A stretch of 10,436 nucleotides of DNA from Hyphomicrobiales bacterium (GCA_013812985.1 JACCSN010000453.1:1-10436), one strand, 5' to 3'. Shown: positions 1 through 6,163, counted from the stretch's first letter. Notes: generated by a model not told the origin, from the sequence alone. Made by a program: numbers and translations.

Positions 1-1
1 C

Positions 2-64
2 CTCGACGCCTACCGGCGGCTGGGCGCAATCCCGTTCAAGGAGGCGCTCTATGGCGCTGCTTGA
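2..64 (+). CDS. C-terminal end of an upstream gene, probably sulfite/nitrite reductase (partial)
   Basis: An open frame enters from the left edge and stops at TGA 62-64, giving only the last 20 residues (ending PFKEALYGAA). This tail resembles the C-terminus of alphaproteobacterial ferredoxin-type nitrite/sulfite reductases (CysI), which usually lie directly upstream of cysH. It overlaps the start of cysH by 14 bases, and its Lys-Glu-Ala codons carry the cysH ribosome binding site, so the two genes are probably translationally coupled. The identification rests on a short tail and on gene order; the reading frame itself is clear. Confidence 0.5.
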   Translation, partial: LDAYRRLGAIPFKEALYGAA

Positions 65-812
65 AGTCTTCGCGCGGCCGCTCGAGCTCGTCGATCTGGC
101 GACCTCGCATGCAGAGCTTTTGGCGCGCCGGCTCGCCCCTTGGCGCACGCGCGACATGCTGGACGAGGTGATCCACCACGAATTCCCGGGCGGCATCGCG
201 CTCGTTTCCAGCTTCGGCGCCGAATCGTCCGTGCTGCTGCACCTGGTCGCCTCGGTGGATCGCGCGACGCCCGTCATCTTCGTCGATACGGGCAAGATAT
301 TTGGCTCGACGCACCGCTACCGCGACGAGATCGTCGCTCGGCTGGGCCTCACGGACGTGCGCGTGGCCAAGCCCGACCCGGCTGTGCTGATGGTCCAGGA
401 TGAGGGCGCCGGCCTGTGGATGCGCAATCCCGACAAATGCTGCGCGATCCGCAAGGTCGCCCCGCTCTCCAAGGCTCTTTCCGGCTTCGAGGCCTGGATT
501 TCCGGGCGGAAGCGCTATCAGGGGATGGTCCGCGCGGAAATGCCGATCGCCGAAGCCGACGGCGACCGCGTCAAGATCAACCCGCTGGCGAACTGGAGCA
601 AGGCGGACGTGGAGAGCTATGCGCGGCTTCACGATTTGCCCGATCACCCGCTGGTCGCCGACGGCTTTCGCTCGATCGGCTGCATGCCGTGCACCAGCCG
701 TGTCGCGGAAGGCGAGGACGACCGGTCCGGCCGCTGGCGCGGTTCCAACAAAACGGAATGCGGCATCCATCTCGGACTTGCCGCATTCGAGAGGGACGGA
801 AGCGGCATATGA
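51..812 (+). CDS. cysH: Assimilatory phosphoadenylyl-/adenylyl-sulfate reductase
   Basis: The 253-residue product reduces activated sulfate (APS or PAPS) to sulfite in the cytoplasm, using thioredoxin. The nucleotide-binding SFGAESS loop lies at residues 54-60. The Cys pairs C130-C131 (in KCCAIRK) and C211-C214 (CMPC) are the four ligands of the [4Fe-4S] cluster that marks the APS-reductase-like branch. C237 in ECGIHLG near the C-terminus is the catalytic cysteine. In this family the two Cys pairs favour APS as substrate (EC 1.8.4.10), although annotation pipelines often write PAPS reductase. The start is well supported: AAGGAGG at 38-44 sits six bases before the ATG, inside the upstream gene. 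The stop overlaps the next start in an ATGA junction, so the operon continues. Confidence 0.93.
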   Translation: MALLEVFARPLELVDLATSHAELLARRLAPWRTRDMLDEVIHHEFPGGIALVSSFGAESSVLLHLVASVDRATPVIFVDTGKIFGSTHRYRDEIVARLGLTDVRVAKPDPAVLMVQDEGAGLWMRNPDKCCAIRKVAPLSKALSGFEAWISGRKRYQGMVRAEMPIAEADGDRVKINPLANWSKADVESYARLHDLPDHPLVADGFRSIGCMPCTSRVAEGEDDRSGRWRGSNKTECGIHLGLAAFERDGSGI

Positions 813-1330
813 GCGCGAGCGAGACCCCGATATGGCGGCACGGCCGGTTCGAGGCGGACGAATGGCGCCGGTTCCAGCCGGAGGCGCTCCCGGCCGCCGG
901 TCAGCCGCTGCTCGCGCCGCTTGCGATATTCCTGGCCGAGCCGGAGCGCTTCCTGGGCCATGACGGTCCGCTCGGCGTGGAGGTGTCGGCCGGCGAATCC
1001 GTGGGGCCGCTCAAGCCCTATCTGATCCGCCTGGTGCTGATCGCGCTGGCGTTCCCCAAATTCCACGATGGCCGCAACTATTCCGCCGCTCGGCTCTTGA
1101 AGGAGCGCTTCGGCTATCCGGGCGAGATGCGGGCCGTCGGCGACGTGCTGGCGGACCAGATTCCGCTCATGCGGCGCTGCGGGATTTCAAGCTTCGAGGT
1201 CCGGCATGCGCCGACGCGCGCGGCGCTGCTCGCCGGCAGGCTTGCCGAGATGCAGCATTATTACCAGCCCATCCCGAATGCGCCGGAAGCGCCGGCCGGG
1301 ACGCGGCCCTGGCTTCGCCAGCCTGCCTGA
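809..1330 (+). CDS. DUF934 family protein of the sulfate-assimilation operon
   Basis: This 173-residue protein belongs to the DUF934 (COG3749) family, which occurs in proteobacteria next to cysH/cysI and has no established biochemical role that I know of. Visible family-like features are the central stretch with LIRLVLIALAFPKFHDGRNY, followed by ARLLKERFGYPGEMRAVGDV and a Cys-containing segment (MRRCGISSFEV). No signal peptide or membrane span is evident, so it is probably cytoplasmic. The start at 809 is chosen because it overlaps the cysH stop (ATGA) and has GGAAG six bases upstream. A longer in-frame start at 416 would lie inside cysH and is not credible. Its position suggests an accessory role in sulfite reduction, perhaps electron delivery or cofactor handling, but that is inference. 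Confidence 0.85.
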   Translation: MSASETPIWRHGRFEADEWRRFQPEALPAAGQPLLAPLAIFLAEPERFLGHDGPLGVEVSAGESVGPLKPYLIRLVLIALAFPKFHDGRNYSAARLLKERFGYPGEMRAVGDVLADQIPLMRRCGISSFEVRHAPTRAALLAGRLAEMQHYYQPIPNAPEAPAGTRPWLRQPA

Positions 1331-1351
1331 ACATTCCTTCTGGAGAATTGC

Positions 1352-1732
1352 ATGACCCCTGCACAGGCAGCCCTGCGCAATCGCGACGACTTTGACGAGG
1401 CGCTGGACCCGGCTCTCACCATCCTCGTCACGGACCGCGACGGCCAGGATCACCGCCTCCCCGCGGAAGAAGGCTGGCGGGCGATGGAGGTGATCCGCGA
1501 TTGGGGCCTCGACATCAAGGCGGAATGCGGCGGCGCCTGCGCCTGCGCGACCTGCCATGTCCACGTCGACGGCGATTGGCTCGGGGCGTTGTCGCCGCCG
1601 ACCGACGAAGAGATTGACATGCTCGACGGCGCATTCGGGGTGACGGAGAGGTCGCGGCTGTCCTGCCAGATCCTGCTCACGCCGGAGATGGACGGGCTGC
1701 GGCTGCAGCTCGTAGCCGGGACGGAAAAGTAG
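1352..1732 (+). CDS. [2Fe-2S] ferredoxin, adrenodoxin/FdVI type
   Basis: The 126-residue product is a soluble electron carrier with a single 2Fe-2S cluster. The ligands fit the adrenodoxin-type pattern: C59-x5-C65-x2-C68 in the ECGGACACATCHV segment, and C105 in SRLSCQI. C63 is an additional cysteine between the first two ligands. The motif SPPTDEEIDMLD between the loops is typical of this ferredoxin class. The N-terminus carries about 20 residues more than the compact ferredoxins. The ATG at 1352 has GGAG at 1342-1345, six bases upstream, and follows the DUF934 stop by 21 bases. As the last gene of the cys operon it is a plausible electron donor for the ferredoxin-type sulfite reductase upstream. 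That partnership is inferred from position. Confidence 0.9.
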   Translation: MTPAQAALRNRDDFDEALDPALTILVTDRDGQDHRLPAEEGWRAMEVIRDWGLDIKAECGGACACATCHVHVDGDWLGALSPPTDEEIDMLDGAFGVTERSRLSCQILLTPEMDGLRLQLVAGTEK

Positions 1733-1756
1733 CGTCTCGCGGCTTCGACAGGCGTC

Positions 1757-1788
1757 GTAGCCCGGATGGAGCGAAGCGCAATCCGGGG
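1757..1788 (+). repeat. REP palindrome with 5' GTAG tetranucleotide (REP1)
   Basis: The sequence reads GTAG (1757-1760), then CCCGGAT (1761-1767), a 13-base middle containing GCGAAGCG, and ATCCGGG (1781-1787). The two 7-base arms are exact reverse complements. A GTAG or GTGG tetranucleotide followed by an imperfect palindrome is the hallmark of REP elements served by REP-associated tyrosine transposases. A related, inverted half copy lies at 1962-1984. Sitting 24 bases after the ferredoxin stop, it may also act as an mRNA 3'-end structure. Confidence 0.75.
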
Positions 1789-1837
1789 TTATGCTCCAAC
1801 TCCGCGCACTGGTCGAACACATCGGCGCAATCGAGTT

Positions 1838-1960
1838 CCAGGCGCGATCTCAAGGCGTTTCTGGGAGCACACCGTGCGTGACGACAACGATTTCTCGCGG
1901 CACTTCGACTACATTCACTTTATTCCGGTGAGTTATGGCATGGTGTCGCGAGTGCGCGAC
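1838..1960 (+). pseudogene. Remnant of a REP-associated tyrosine transposase (RAYT, Y1_Tnp family)
   Basis: In the frame of 1838-1960 the translation contains RRFWEHTVRDDNDF followed by DYIHFIPVSYGMVSRVRD. This matches the C-terminal region of RAYT proteins, where WEHT-IRD is followed by DYIH-NPVKHGLV-RVRDW. The N-terminal two thirds, including the HUH motif, are missing. The NPV motif has changed to IPV, and the segment that should follow RVRD (normally W-P-x-SSFHR) is replaced by REP2 sequence. The fragment lies between two inverted REP elements, the usual setting of a RAYT, so it reads as the decayed core of a REP-RAYT-REP unit. No function is expected. The left boundary is approximate. 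Confidence 0.72.
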
Positions 1961-1961
1961 T

Positions 1962-1984
1962 GCGCTTCGCTGAATCCGGGCTAC
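1962..1984 (-). repeat. Half REP element, inverted relative to REP1 (REP2)
   Basis: Read on the minus strand from 1984, the sequence is GTAG, CCCGGAT, TCA, GCGAAGCGC. It matches the first half of REP1 with two mismatches in the short middle. The distal ATCCGGG arm expected near 1954-1960 is absent, because RAYT-derived sequence occupies that place. REP1 and REP2 thus form an inverted pair about 175 bases apart. The GTAG also supplies the stop codon of the antitoxin-like frame on the minus strand. Confidence 0.65.
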
Positions 1985-2199
1985 ATTTGCTGAGGGCCAC
2001 CGCGGTTCTCAGGCAGGCGCTCCTCGTGAGGCCCCTCGATTACCTCCTCCAGCGCGCCACCGATTGCCTCTGGTTTCTCGACGAGCACGACCTCCGCACC
2101 TCGCCGAAAGATATCGGCCTCATTGCTCTTGAAGCAGAATTCCGGCGGCAGCTGCACGAACTGCTCACCGCCGGAGAAAAAGACACGCGCCATCTGCAT
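1981..2199 (-). CDS. Orphan VapB-like (AbrB/MazE-fold) antitoxin, probably truncated
   Basis: The 72-residue frame starts MQMARVFFSGG, then QFVQLPPEF and DIFRRGAEVVLVEKP. This follows the swapped-hairpin AbrB pattern of VapB antitoxins, whose usual form is ARVF-SG-SQAVRLPKEF then EV-I-RRGD-VVL. In such pairs the N-terminal part binds the operator and the C-terminal tail neutralises a PIN-domain VapC ribonuclease. Here the usual VRLP arginine is Gln, and no PIN-domain gene follows on the minus strand, where RAYT/REP sequence is found instead. The last Met and the TAG stop come from the GTAG of REP2, so the tail has probably been cut and replaced. The start at 2199 is preferred over 2211 by alignment to VapB and by a weak GGGG six bases upstream. 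It is likely a relic, and expression is uncertain. Confidence 0.6.
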   Translation of the reverse strand: MQMARVFFSGGEQFVQLPPEFCFKSNEADIFRRGAEVVLVEKPEAIGGALEEVIEGPHEERLPENRGGPQQM

Positions 2200-2270
2200 A
2201 GGAAGCCCCATCGATCTATGATTCCATGGATCAACCTAACAGCAGTCAAGCGTGCATGATTTCTGGCGAG

Positions 2271-3698
2271 TCACCGCACGATCACATTTGAAAATTGCCA
2301 CGGATCGTCGCGGTCGATGTCCTCCGGAAACAGGCCGCCGCGGCCTTCGATCGGCGTCCAGTCCGTGTAGGTCCCGATCATCGGGCCGAGATAGGGTGTC
2401 TGCACCTCCAGGCAGCGGTGGAAGTCGAGCTCGTCGGCTTCCACCAACCCGGCCAGCGGATTCTCCAGGGCCCAGACCATGCCGGCGAGAACGGCGGAGG
2501 TGACCTGCAAGCCGGTGGCGTTCTGATAAGGCGCCAGCTGCCGCGTCTCCTCGATCGAAAGCTGCGAGCCATACCAATAAGCGTTCCTGGCGTGGCCGTA
2601 GAGGAGGACGCCGAGCTCGTCGATCCCGTCGACAATCTCGTTCTCGTCGAGGATGTGGAATGTCTCCTGCGGCGCCCAGGCTCGGCCCGCCATCTCGTCC
2701 AGCGAGAGGACCGCGTCGTCGGCCGGCCGGTAGGCGTAGTGGCAGGTCGGCCGGTAGGCGACCCGCTCGCCCTCGCGGACCGTATAATAGTCGGCGATGG
2801 AGATCGCCTCGTTATGAGTGACCAGGAAGCCGTGCTGCGCCTTCGGCGTCGGCGTCCAGGAGCGCACGCGCGTTCCCGCCCCAGGGCGTGAGAGGTATAT
2901 CGCGGCGCCCGAGCCGAATTCGTGCCTGGCGCCGTCTGGCGGCAGGGCTTTCTCATGCGTCCCCCAGCCGAGCTCGGCCGGCTGCAAACCCTCCGAGATG
3001 AAACCCTCCACCGACCAGGTGTTGACGAAGACCCCCATCGGCTTCGGTTCGCGGGCGCGCTGGGTGTCGCGCTCGGCGATGTGGATGCCCTTGACGCCGA
3101 CCTGGCGCATGAGCCGCGCCCAGTCTTCTCGGGTCTTCGGCTCACCGGGGGCGATACCCAGATCGCCGGCGACGTTCAGGACGGCCTGCTTGACGAACCA
3201 GGACACCATGCCCGGATTGGCGCCGCAGCAATTGATAGCGGTCGGCCCGCCCGGCCGGCGCCTTCGCACGTCGAGAATGGACTCCCGGAGGGCGTAGTTG
3301 GAGCGCTCGGACACCGAGAGGTTCGCATCGGTGTAGAATCCGGCCCATGGCTCGGCAACCGTGTCGATGTAGAGAACGCCCAGTTCCTGCGCGAGCTCGA
3401 TGATGGCGGCGGACGACACGTCGACGGAGAGGTTGACGATGAAACCCTGACCGGGCCCTCCAAGCAGCGGGGCCAGAGCCTCGCGATAATTCGCTTCCGT
3501 GAAGGCGAGCTTCTTGAACTGGCAGCCTTGCTGTTCGGCCATGTTTCGGTGCGCATCGTCAGGGTCGATGACCGTGATCCGGCTCCTATCGCATTCGAAA
3601 TGGCGAAGGATCAGGGGCAGCGCGCCGCGCCCGATGGAGCCGAAGCCGATCATGACGATCGGGCCGGAAATCCTGGCGTGGATAGGCCATTCGATCAT
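2271..3698 (-). CDS. hss: Homospermidine synthase
   Basis: The 475-residue product makes sym-homospermidine from two putrescines (or putrescine plus spermidine) by an NAD-dependent aminobutyl transfer (EC 2.5.1.44) in the cytoplasm. The length agrees with the characterised bacterial enzyme of about 477 residues. The N-terminal Rossmann fold shows GFGSIGRG at residues 18-25, followed by VIDPDD near 43-48. Further on are NLSVDVSS, the YIDTVAEPW segment and NCCGANPGMVSWFVKQA, all characteristic of this saccharopine-dehydrogenase-like family. The ATG at 3698 is preceded by AAGGA with six bases between. It follows the kinase gene on the same strand after 122 bases, long enough for its own promoter, although none is convincing. 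No polyamine decarboxylase gene is adjacent. Homospermidine is a major polyamine in many alphaproteobacteria, so this is probably a core gene. Confidence 0.93.
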   Translation of the reverse strand: MIEWPIHARISGPIVMIGFGSIGRGALPLILRHFECDRSRITVIDPDDAHRNMAEQQGCQFKKLAFTEANYREALAPLLGGPGQGFIVNLSVDVSSAAIIELAQELGVLYIDTVAEPWAGFYTDANLSVSERSNYALRESILDVRRRRPGGPTAINCCGANPGMVSWFVKQAVLNVAGDLGIAPGEPKTREDWARLMRQVGVKGIHIAERDTQRAREPKPMGVFVNTWSVEGFISEGLQPAELGWGTHEKALPPDGARHEFGSGAAIYLSRPGAGTRVRSWTPTPKAQHGFLVTHNEAISIADYYTVREGERVAYRPTCHYAYRPADDAVLSLDEMAGRAWAPQETFHILDENEIVDGIDELGVLLYGHARNAYWYGSQLSIEETRQLAPYQNATGLQVTSAVLAGMVWALENPLAGLVEADELDFHRCLEVQTPYLGPMIGTYTDWTPIEGRGGLFPEDIDRDDPWQFSNVIVR

Positions 3699-3814
3699 GC
3701 GACGTCCTTGTTTTCATGCGCCTTATGGGCTCACGCAGGTGAACCACGGGGGCAGGATTAAGACCGGCGGGGACTCGGATCAACCGACCAGCGCCCCGAC
3801 ACGGTGCGCGCTGC

Positions 3815-3832
3815 CTCGTTCTAAGGAACGAG
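3815..3832 (-). terminator. Hairpin across the kinase stop codon, possible weak terminator
   Basis: CTCGTTC (3815-3821) and GAACGAG (3826-3832) are exact reverse complements around a four-base loop, and the kinase stop codon (3821-3823) lies inside the structure. No T-tract follows on the minus strand, so a true intrinsic terminator is doubtful. It could instead be an mRNA-stabilising or attenuating hairpin between the kinase gene and hss. Confidence 0.3.
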
Positions 3833-4843
3833 CTGGGCCTTGGGAATGTCGAGCTCGTAATTGAGCCCGGTTGGCCCGAACGAGAGCTCGGCGGATCCGC
3901 TCACCGAAGTCGGCACGACCTCCGTCAGCATGATCAGGCCGAAGCTGCGGCCGCGCGGCTCGCGGATCTCCGCCGTGCTGTCCTCGTTCCAAGAAAACCG
4001 GTAGATCGCGGCGGAGCGGGCGCTTTTTTCGAACTTGACTGCGATCTTGCCGTCGTCGCGCGACAGGGCCCCGTATTTCAGCGCGTTCGTCGTCAGCTCG
4101 TGCAGAGCCAAGCCGACATATTGAGCCGCGTTCGGGCGCAAAAACCCGTTCTCGCCGTCCAGGCTGACCGCCGGCAACCGACTTTCCGCATAGAGAGCGA
4201 TCTGCGACCGCACAAGGTCGAAAATGCGCGCTCCGCGCCAGTCGGCGTCGGTGAGAACGTCGTGCGCTCGTGACAAGGAGAAGATTCGGCCGTTGAACCG
4301 GCTGACGAATTGCTGCGTGGAGGAGGCGCTTTCCGCCGTCTGGCGGGCGATGCCCTGGATGACGGCGAGAAGGTTCTTGGAGCGGTGCGCCAACTCCCTG
4401 AGCACAAGACGAAGATGCTCCTCCTGCACCTTCCGGTCAGTGATATCCACCAGGGAGGCGACCGTCCCAACCACCGTCCCATGCTGGTGATGCGGCCTGA
4501 CGCGCACATCATACCAGCGGGTCCCGCGCGACCCTTCCAGCTCCAGCTCAATTTCGGTCGGTTCACCGCTGGCCAGCACCCCGGCTTTCGCGGCGGCGAG
4601 CGCATCGGCAGCATCGGCGGGCATTATTTCCCGATCGAATTTGCCGACCAGCCCCCCGCCTTCTCCGGGAAGTTCGGCCGGCGGATTGAAGATCCAGGTG
4701 TATCGACCTTCCAGGTCGGCAGCCGCGACGGTGATCCGCGAGCCGGCGAGCGCAGCTTCGCACCGCGACCACATAGCGATGGCGGTGGCCGCCTCCTCAA
4801 ACAATTGCGGCTCGACGCCGTCTTGTAACCGTCCTTCAGCCAT
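3821..4843 (-). CDS. Soluble PAS-domain HWE-family sensor histidine kinase
   Basis: The 340-residue protein has an N-terminal PAS domain (about residues 25-137, ending in the typical VDITDRK) and a C-terminal HWE kinase core. The phospho-acceptor is H153 in ELAHRSKNLLAVIQGIARQT. The N box reads ALHELTTNALKYGALS (246-261) with the family-specific His 248. The HWE-defining W-x-E is W285-N-E287, followed by the glycine-bearing RGRSFGLIML. No transmembrane segment or signal peptide is seen, so it senses an intracellular cue or a PAS ligand. HWE/HisKA_2 kinases are the class that phosphorylates PhyR in the alphaproteobacterial general stress response, and phyR lies 450 bases upstream on the same strand. 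It is therefore a good candidate PhyR kinase, by location and family rather than direct proof. The ATG at 4843 lacks a strong ribosome binding site. Confidence 0.88.
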   Translation of the reverse strand: MAEGRLQDGVEPQLFEEAATAIAMWSRCEAALAGSRITVAAADLEGRYTWIFNPPAELPGEGGGLVGKFDREIMPADAADALAAAKAGVLASGEPTEIELELEGSRGTRWYDVRVRPHHQHGTVVGTVASLVDITDRKVQEEHLRLVLRELAHRSKNLLAVIQGIARQTAESASSTQQFVSRFNGRIFSLSRAHDVLTDADWRGARIFDLVRSQIALYAESRLPAVSLDGENGFLRPNAAQYVGLALHELTTNALKYGALSRDDGKIAVKFEKSARSAAIYRFSWNEDSTAEIREPRGRSFGLIMLTEVVPTSVSGSAELSFGPTGLNYELDIPKAQLVP

Positions 4844-5008
4844 GGCACCAATGCTGGCCAGAACCCTCGTACGCGGGTCTTATTCTAGTTGTTCAACTAC
4901 CGAAACGCTGCCTGCCCCTCAAAACCGAAATCGGCTTCGCACGAAGTCGAGGTCATCATCAGCGAATGCGGGATCTCTCCACTGCTGCCGTACAACATAA
5001 CAACAAGT

Positions 5009-5025
5009 CCGGGCGTGGCGCCCGG
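5009..5025 (-). terminator. Perfect GC-rich hairpin right after the DUF1328 gene
   Basis: CCGGGCG (5009-5015) and CGCCCGG (5019-5025) form an exact 7-bp stem with a three-base loop, directly adjoining the stop codon of the small membrane-protein gene. On the minus strand it is followed by ACTTGTTGTT, which is only moderately T-rich. It probably ends the short transcript driven by the promoter at 5231-5255. The 165 bases from here to the kinase start hold no gene that I can support. Confidence 0.5.
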
Positions 5026-5205
5026 TCACGATAAGTAGCCAATGCCCTTGCTTGCCGATTCCAAGACGACCGACACCAACAGGCCGACGAGCGATAGAAA
5101 AAACAGGAGCTGCGCTGCCCCCGCTGTGAGACCGGACGCGCCGGCAAACCCGAGCCACGCGGCGCCCGCAGCTGCAACGCCATAAAGAGACGACCATCTT
5201 GCCAT
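5026..5205 (-). CDS. Small DUF1328-type membrane protein
   Basis: This 59-residue frame starts MARWSSLYGV and is almost entirely hydrophobic. One segment runs from about residue 8 to 24 and a second, LLFFLSLVGLLVSVVLES, from 33 to 50. The pattern GFAG-SG-TAGAAQLLFF-SLVGLLVSVVL matches DUF1328 (YtjA-like) inner-membrane proteins, which are about 50-60 residues long and of unknown function. The start is supported by GGGAG six bases upstream of the ATG. An exact EcfG-type promoter lies 26-50 bases before the start, and a perfect hairpin follows the stop, so it appears to be a complete single-gene stress transcript. It sits between phyR and the HWE kinase on the same strand. The identity of the family is likely; its role in stress is inferred from the promoter. 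Confidence 0.78.
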   Translation of the reverse strand: MARWSSLYGVAAAGAAWLGFAGASGLTAGAAQLLFFLSLVGLLVSVVLESASKGIGYLS

Positions 5206-5230
5206 GTCCGGCTCCCGAAGACCTAAGCAG

Positions 5231-5255
5231 AACGCTCGGTTTTCCGGCAGGTTCC
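5231..5255 (-). promoter_or_regulatory. EcfG-type (general stress sigma factor) promoter of the DUF1328 gene
   Basis: On the minus strand GGAAC (5255-5251) is followed by 16 bases and CGTT (5234-5231), an exact match to the EcfG consensus GGAAC-N16/17-CGTT. The -10 element lies 25 bases before the ATG of the small membrane-protein gene, a normal distance. It implies transcription under the PhyR-NepR-EcfG cascade. Confidence 0.82.
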
Positions 5256-5293
5256 AACCGGACGGCGGCAGGACGGGATGGGGAGTGGGGCCT

Positions 5294-6082
5294 CTAGCGC
5301 TCCGCCCGACGCTCGAAGAAGAGAGCCTGGCTAATGACCGCTTTCACCGTCTCCGGTTGAAACGGCTTGGTGATCAGAAAAGCCGGCTCCGGTCTTTCGC
5401 CGGTTAGAAGGCGCTCGGGATAAGCCGTGATGAAGACCACAGGCACTGAAAAGGAGCCGAGCATCTCGTTCACGGCGTCGAGCCCGGAACTTCCATCGGC
5501 CAGCTGAATATCGGCCAGCACCAGGCCTGGCCGTTTCTTTTGCACCGCCTGGATCGCTTCGGCATGCGTTCGCGCGATCCCGTTGACATGATGGCCCAAC
5601 GACTGGACCAGGCTCTCGATATCCATGGCGATCAGAGGTTCATCCTCGATGATCAGCACGTCGGTCGCGACCTGCTGCGCGATCTCGCGCCCAGCCTGAT
5701 CGACGAGCTGGGTCACCTCCGCCTCCGACTTGCCGAGGATATAGGCGATCTCGGAGGCCGTGAAATCCTCCACCGCCATCAGGAGGAACGCTTGACGGGG
5801 AAGCGGCGTGATCGCCTCCAGCCGCCGCGAAGGGTCGTCGAGCTCATCGGCCGAATATTCATCCTTGGCCAGATTGATCTCAATGGAGTTCCAATATCGG
5901 CAGAATGCCTTGAACAGCTCGACGCGCGGATCGTTCTGCGAATTGAACGAGTCCGGATCGGACACCAGGGCCTCAAGGACGGATATTACATAGGCGTCGC
6001 CGCTTTTCTGCCCTCCGGTCAGCGCGCGGGCGAAGCGGCGCAAATACGGAAGATGCGGTGCGGTATTGGCGACGAGCGACAT
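5294..6082 (-). CDS. phyR: General stress response anti-anti-sigma factor PhyR
   Basis: The 262-residue protein pairs an N-terminal sigma-factor-like domain (about 1-135, starting APHLPYLRRFARALTG) with a C-terminal receiver domain (about 140-258). Receiver residues are the acidic pair E146/D147, phospho-acceptor D191 in LVLADIQLADGSSG, T219 and K239 in LITKPF. In the known alphaproteobacterial cascade, phosphorylated PhyR binds NepR and releases the sigma factor EcfG. The domain order and length match PhyR. An exact EcfG promoter lies upstream at 6139-6163, predicting positive autoregulation. The start aligns with other PhyR proteins; an AGGA ten bases upstream is a modest ribosome binding site. 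Neighbours are a DUF1328 gene and an HWE kinase on the same strand, while zwf diverges. nepR and ecfG, often adjacent, are not in the window. Confidence 0.95.
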   Translation of the reverse strand: MSLVANTAPHLPYLRRFARALTGGQKSGDAYVISVLEALVSDPDSFNSQNDPRVELFKAFCRYWNSIEINLAKDEYSADELDDPSRRLEAITPLPRQAFLLMAVEDFTASEIAYILGKSEAEVTQLVDQAGREIAQQVATDVLIIEDEPLIAMDIESLVQSLGHHVNGIARTHAEAIQAVQKKRPGLVLADIQLADGSSGLDAVNEMLGSFSVPVVFITAYPERLLTGERPEPAFLITKPFQPETVKAVISQALFFERRAER

Positions 6083-6138
6083 TCGATGAAAATCCTGGTG
6101 AGCCGAAGATGGAACGGGGCGTAAATCCCCCCCTTTTT

Positions 6139-6163
6139 AACGCACTCACGGAGTATCGGTTCC
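6139..6163 (-). promoter_or_regulatory. EcfG-type promoter of phyR
   Basis: On the minus strand GGAAC (6163-6159), 16 bases, then CGTT (6142-6139) match the EcfG consensus exactly. The -10 element is 56 bases upstream of the phyR ATG. Autoregulation of phyR by EcfG is known in several alphaproteobacteria, and this site predicts it here. Confidence 0.85.

Noticed and set aside
36..770. A 244-codon minus-strand frame over cysH
   Set aside because: It is antisense to a clear APS/PAPS reductase and its translation resembles no known protein.
416..808. A longer in-frame start for the DUF934 gene
   Set aside because: The extension lies entirely inside cysH; the ATGA start at 809 has a ribosome binding site and gives the family's usual length.
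1987..2259. A 90-codon plus-strand frame after the REP2 element
   Set aside because: It is antisense to the antitoxin-like frame and shows no recognisable motif.
2922..3761. A 279-codon plus-strand frame over hss
   Set aside because: It is the antisense shadow of homospermidine synthase, with no family-like motifs.
3699..3814. A possible sigma-70 promoter for hss (TTGATC then CTTAAT on the minus strand)
   Set aside because: The spacing is about 15 bases and the -10 match is partial, so it is too weak to annotate.
4919..5257. A 112-codon minus-strand frame between the kinase and phyR, considered as NepR
   Set aside because: It is rich in Arg, Cys and Ser with no NepR-like sequence, and it overlaps the better supported DUF1328 gene in another frame.
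6111..6135. A plus-strand GGAAC at 6111 as an EcfG promoter for zwf
   Set aside because: No CGTT follows at 16 or 17 bases; only the minus-strand pair at 6139-6163 matches.
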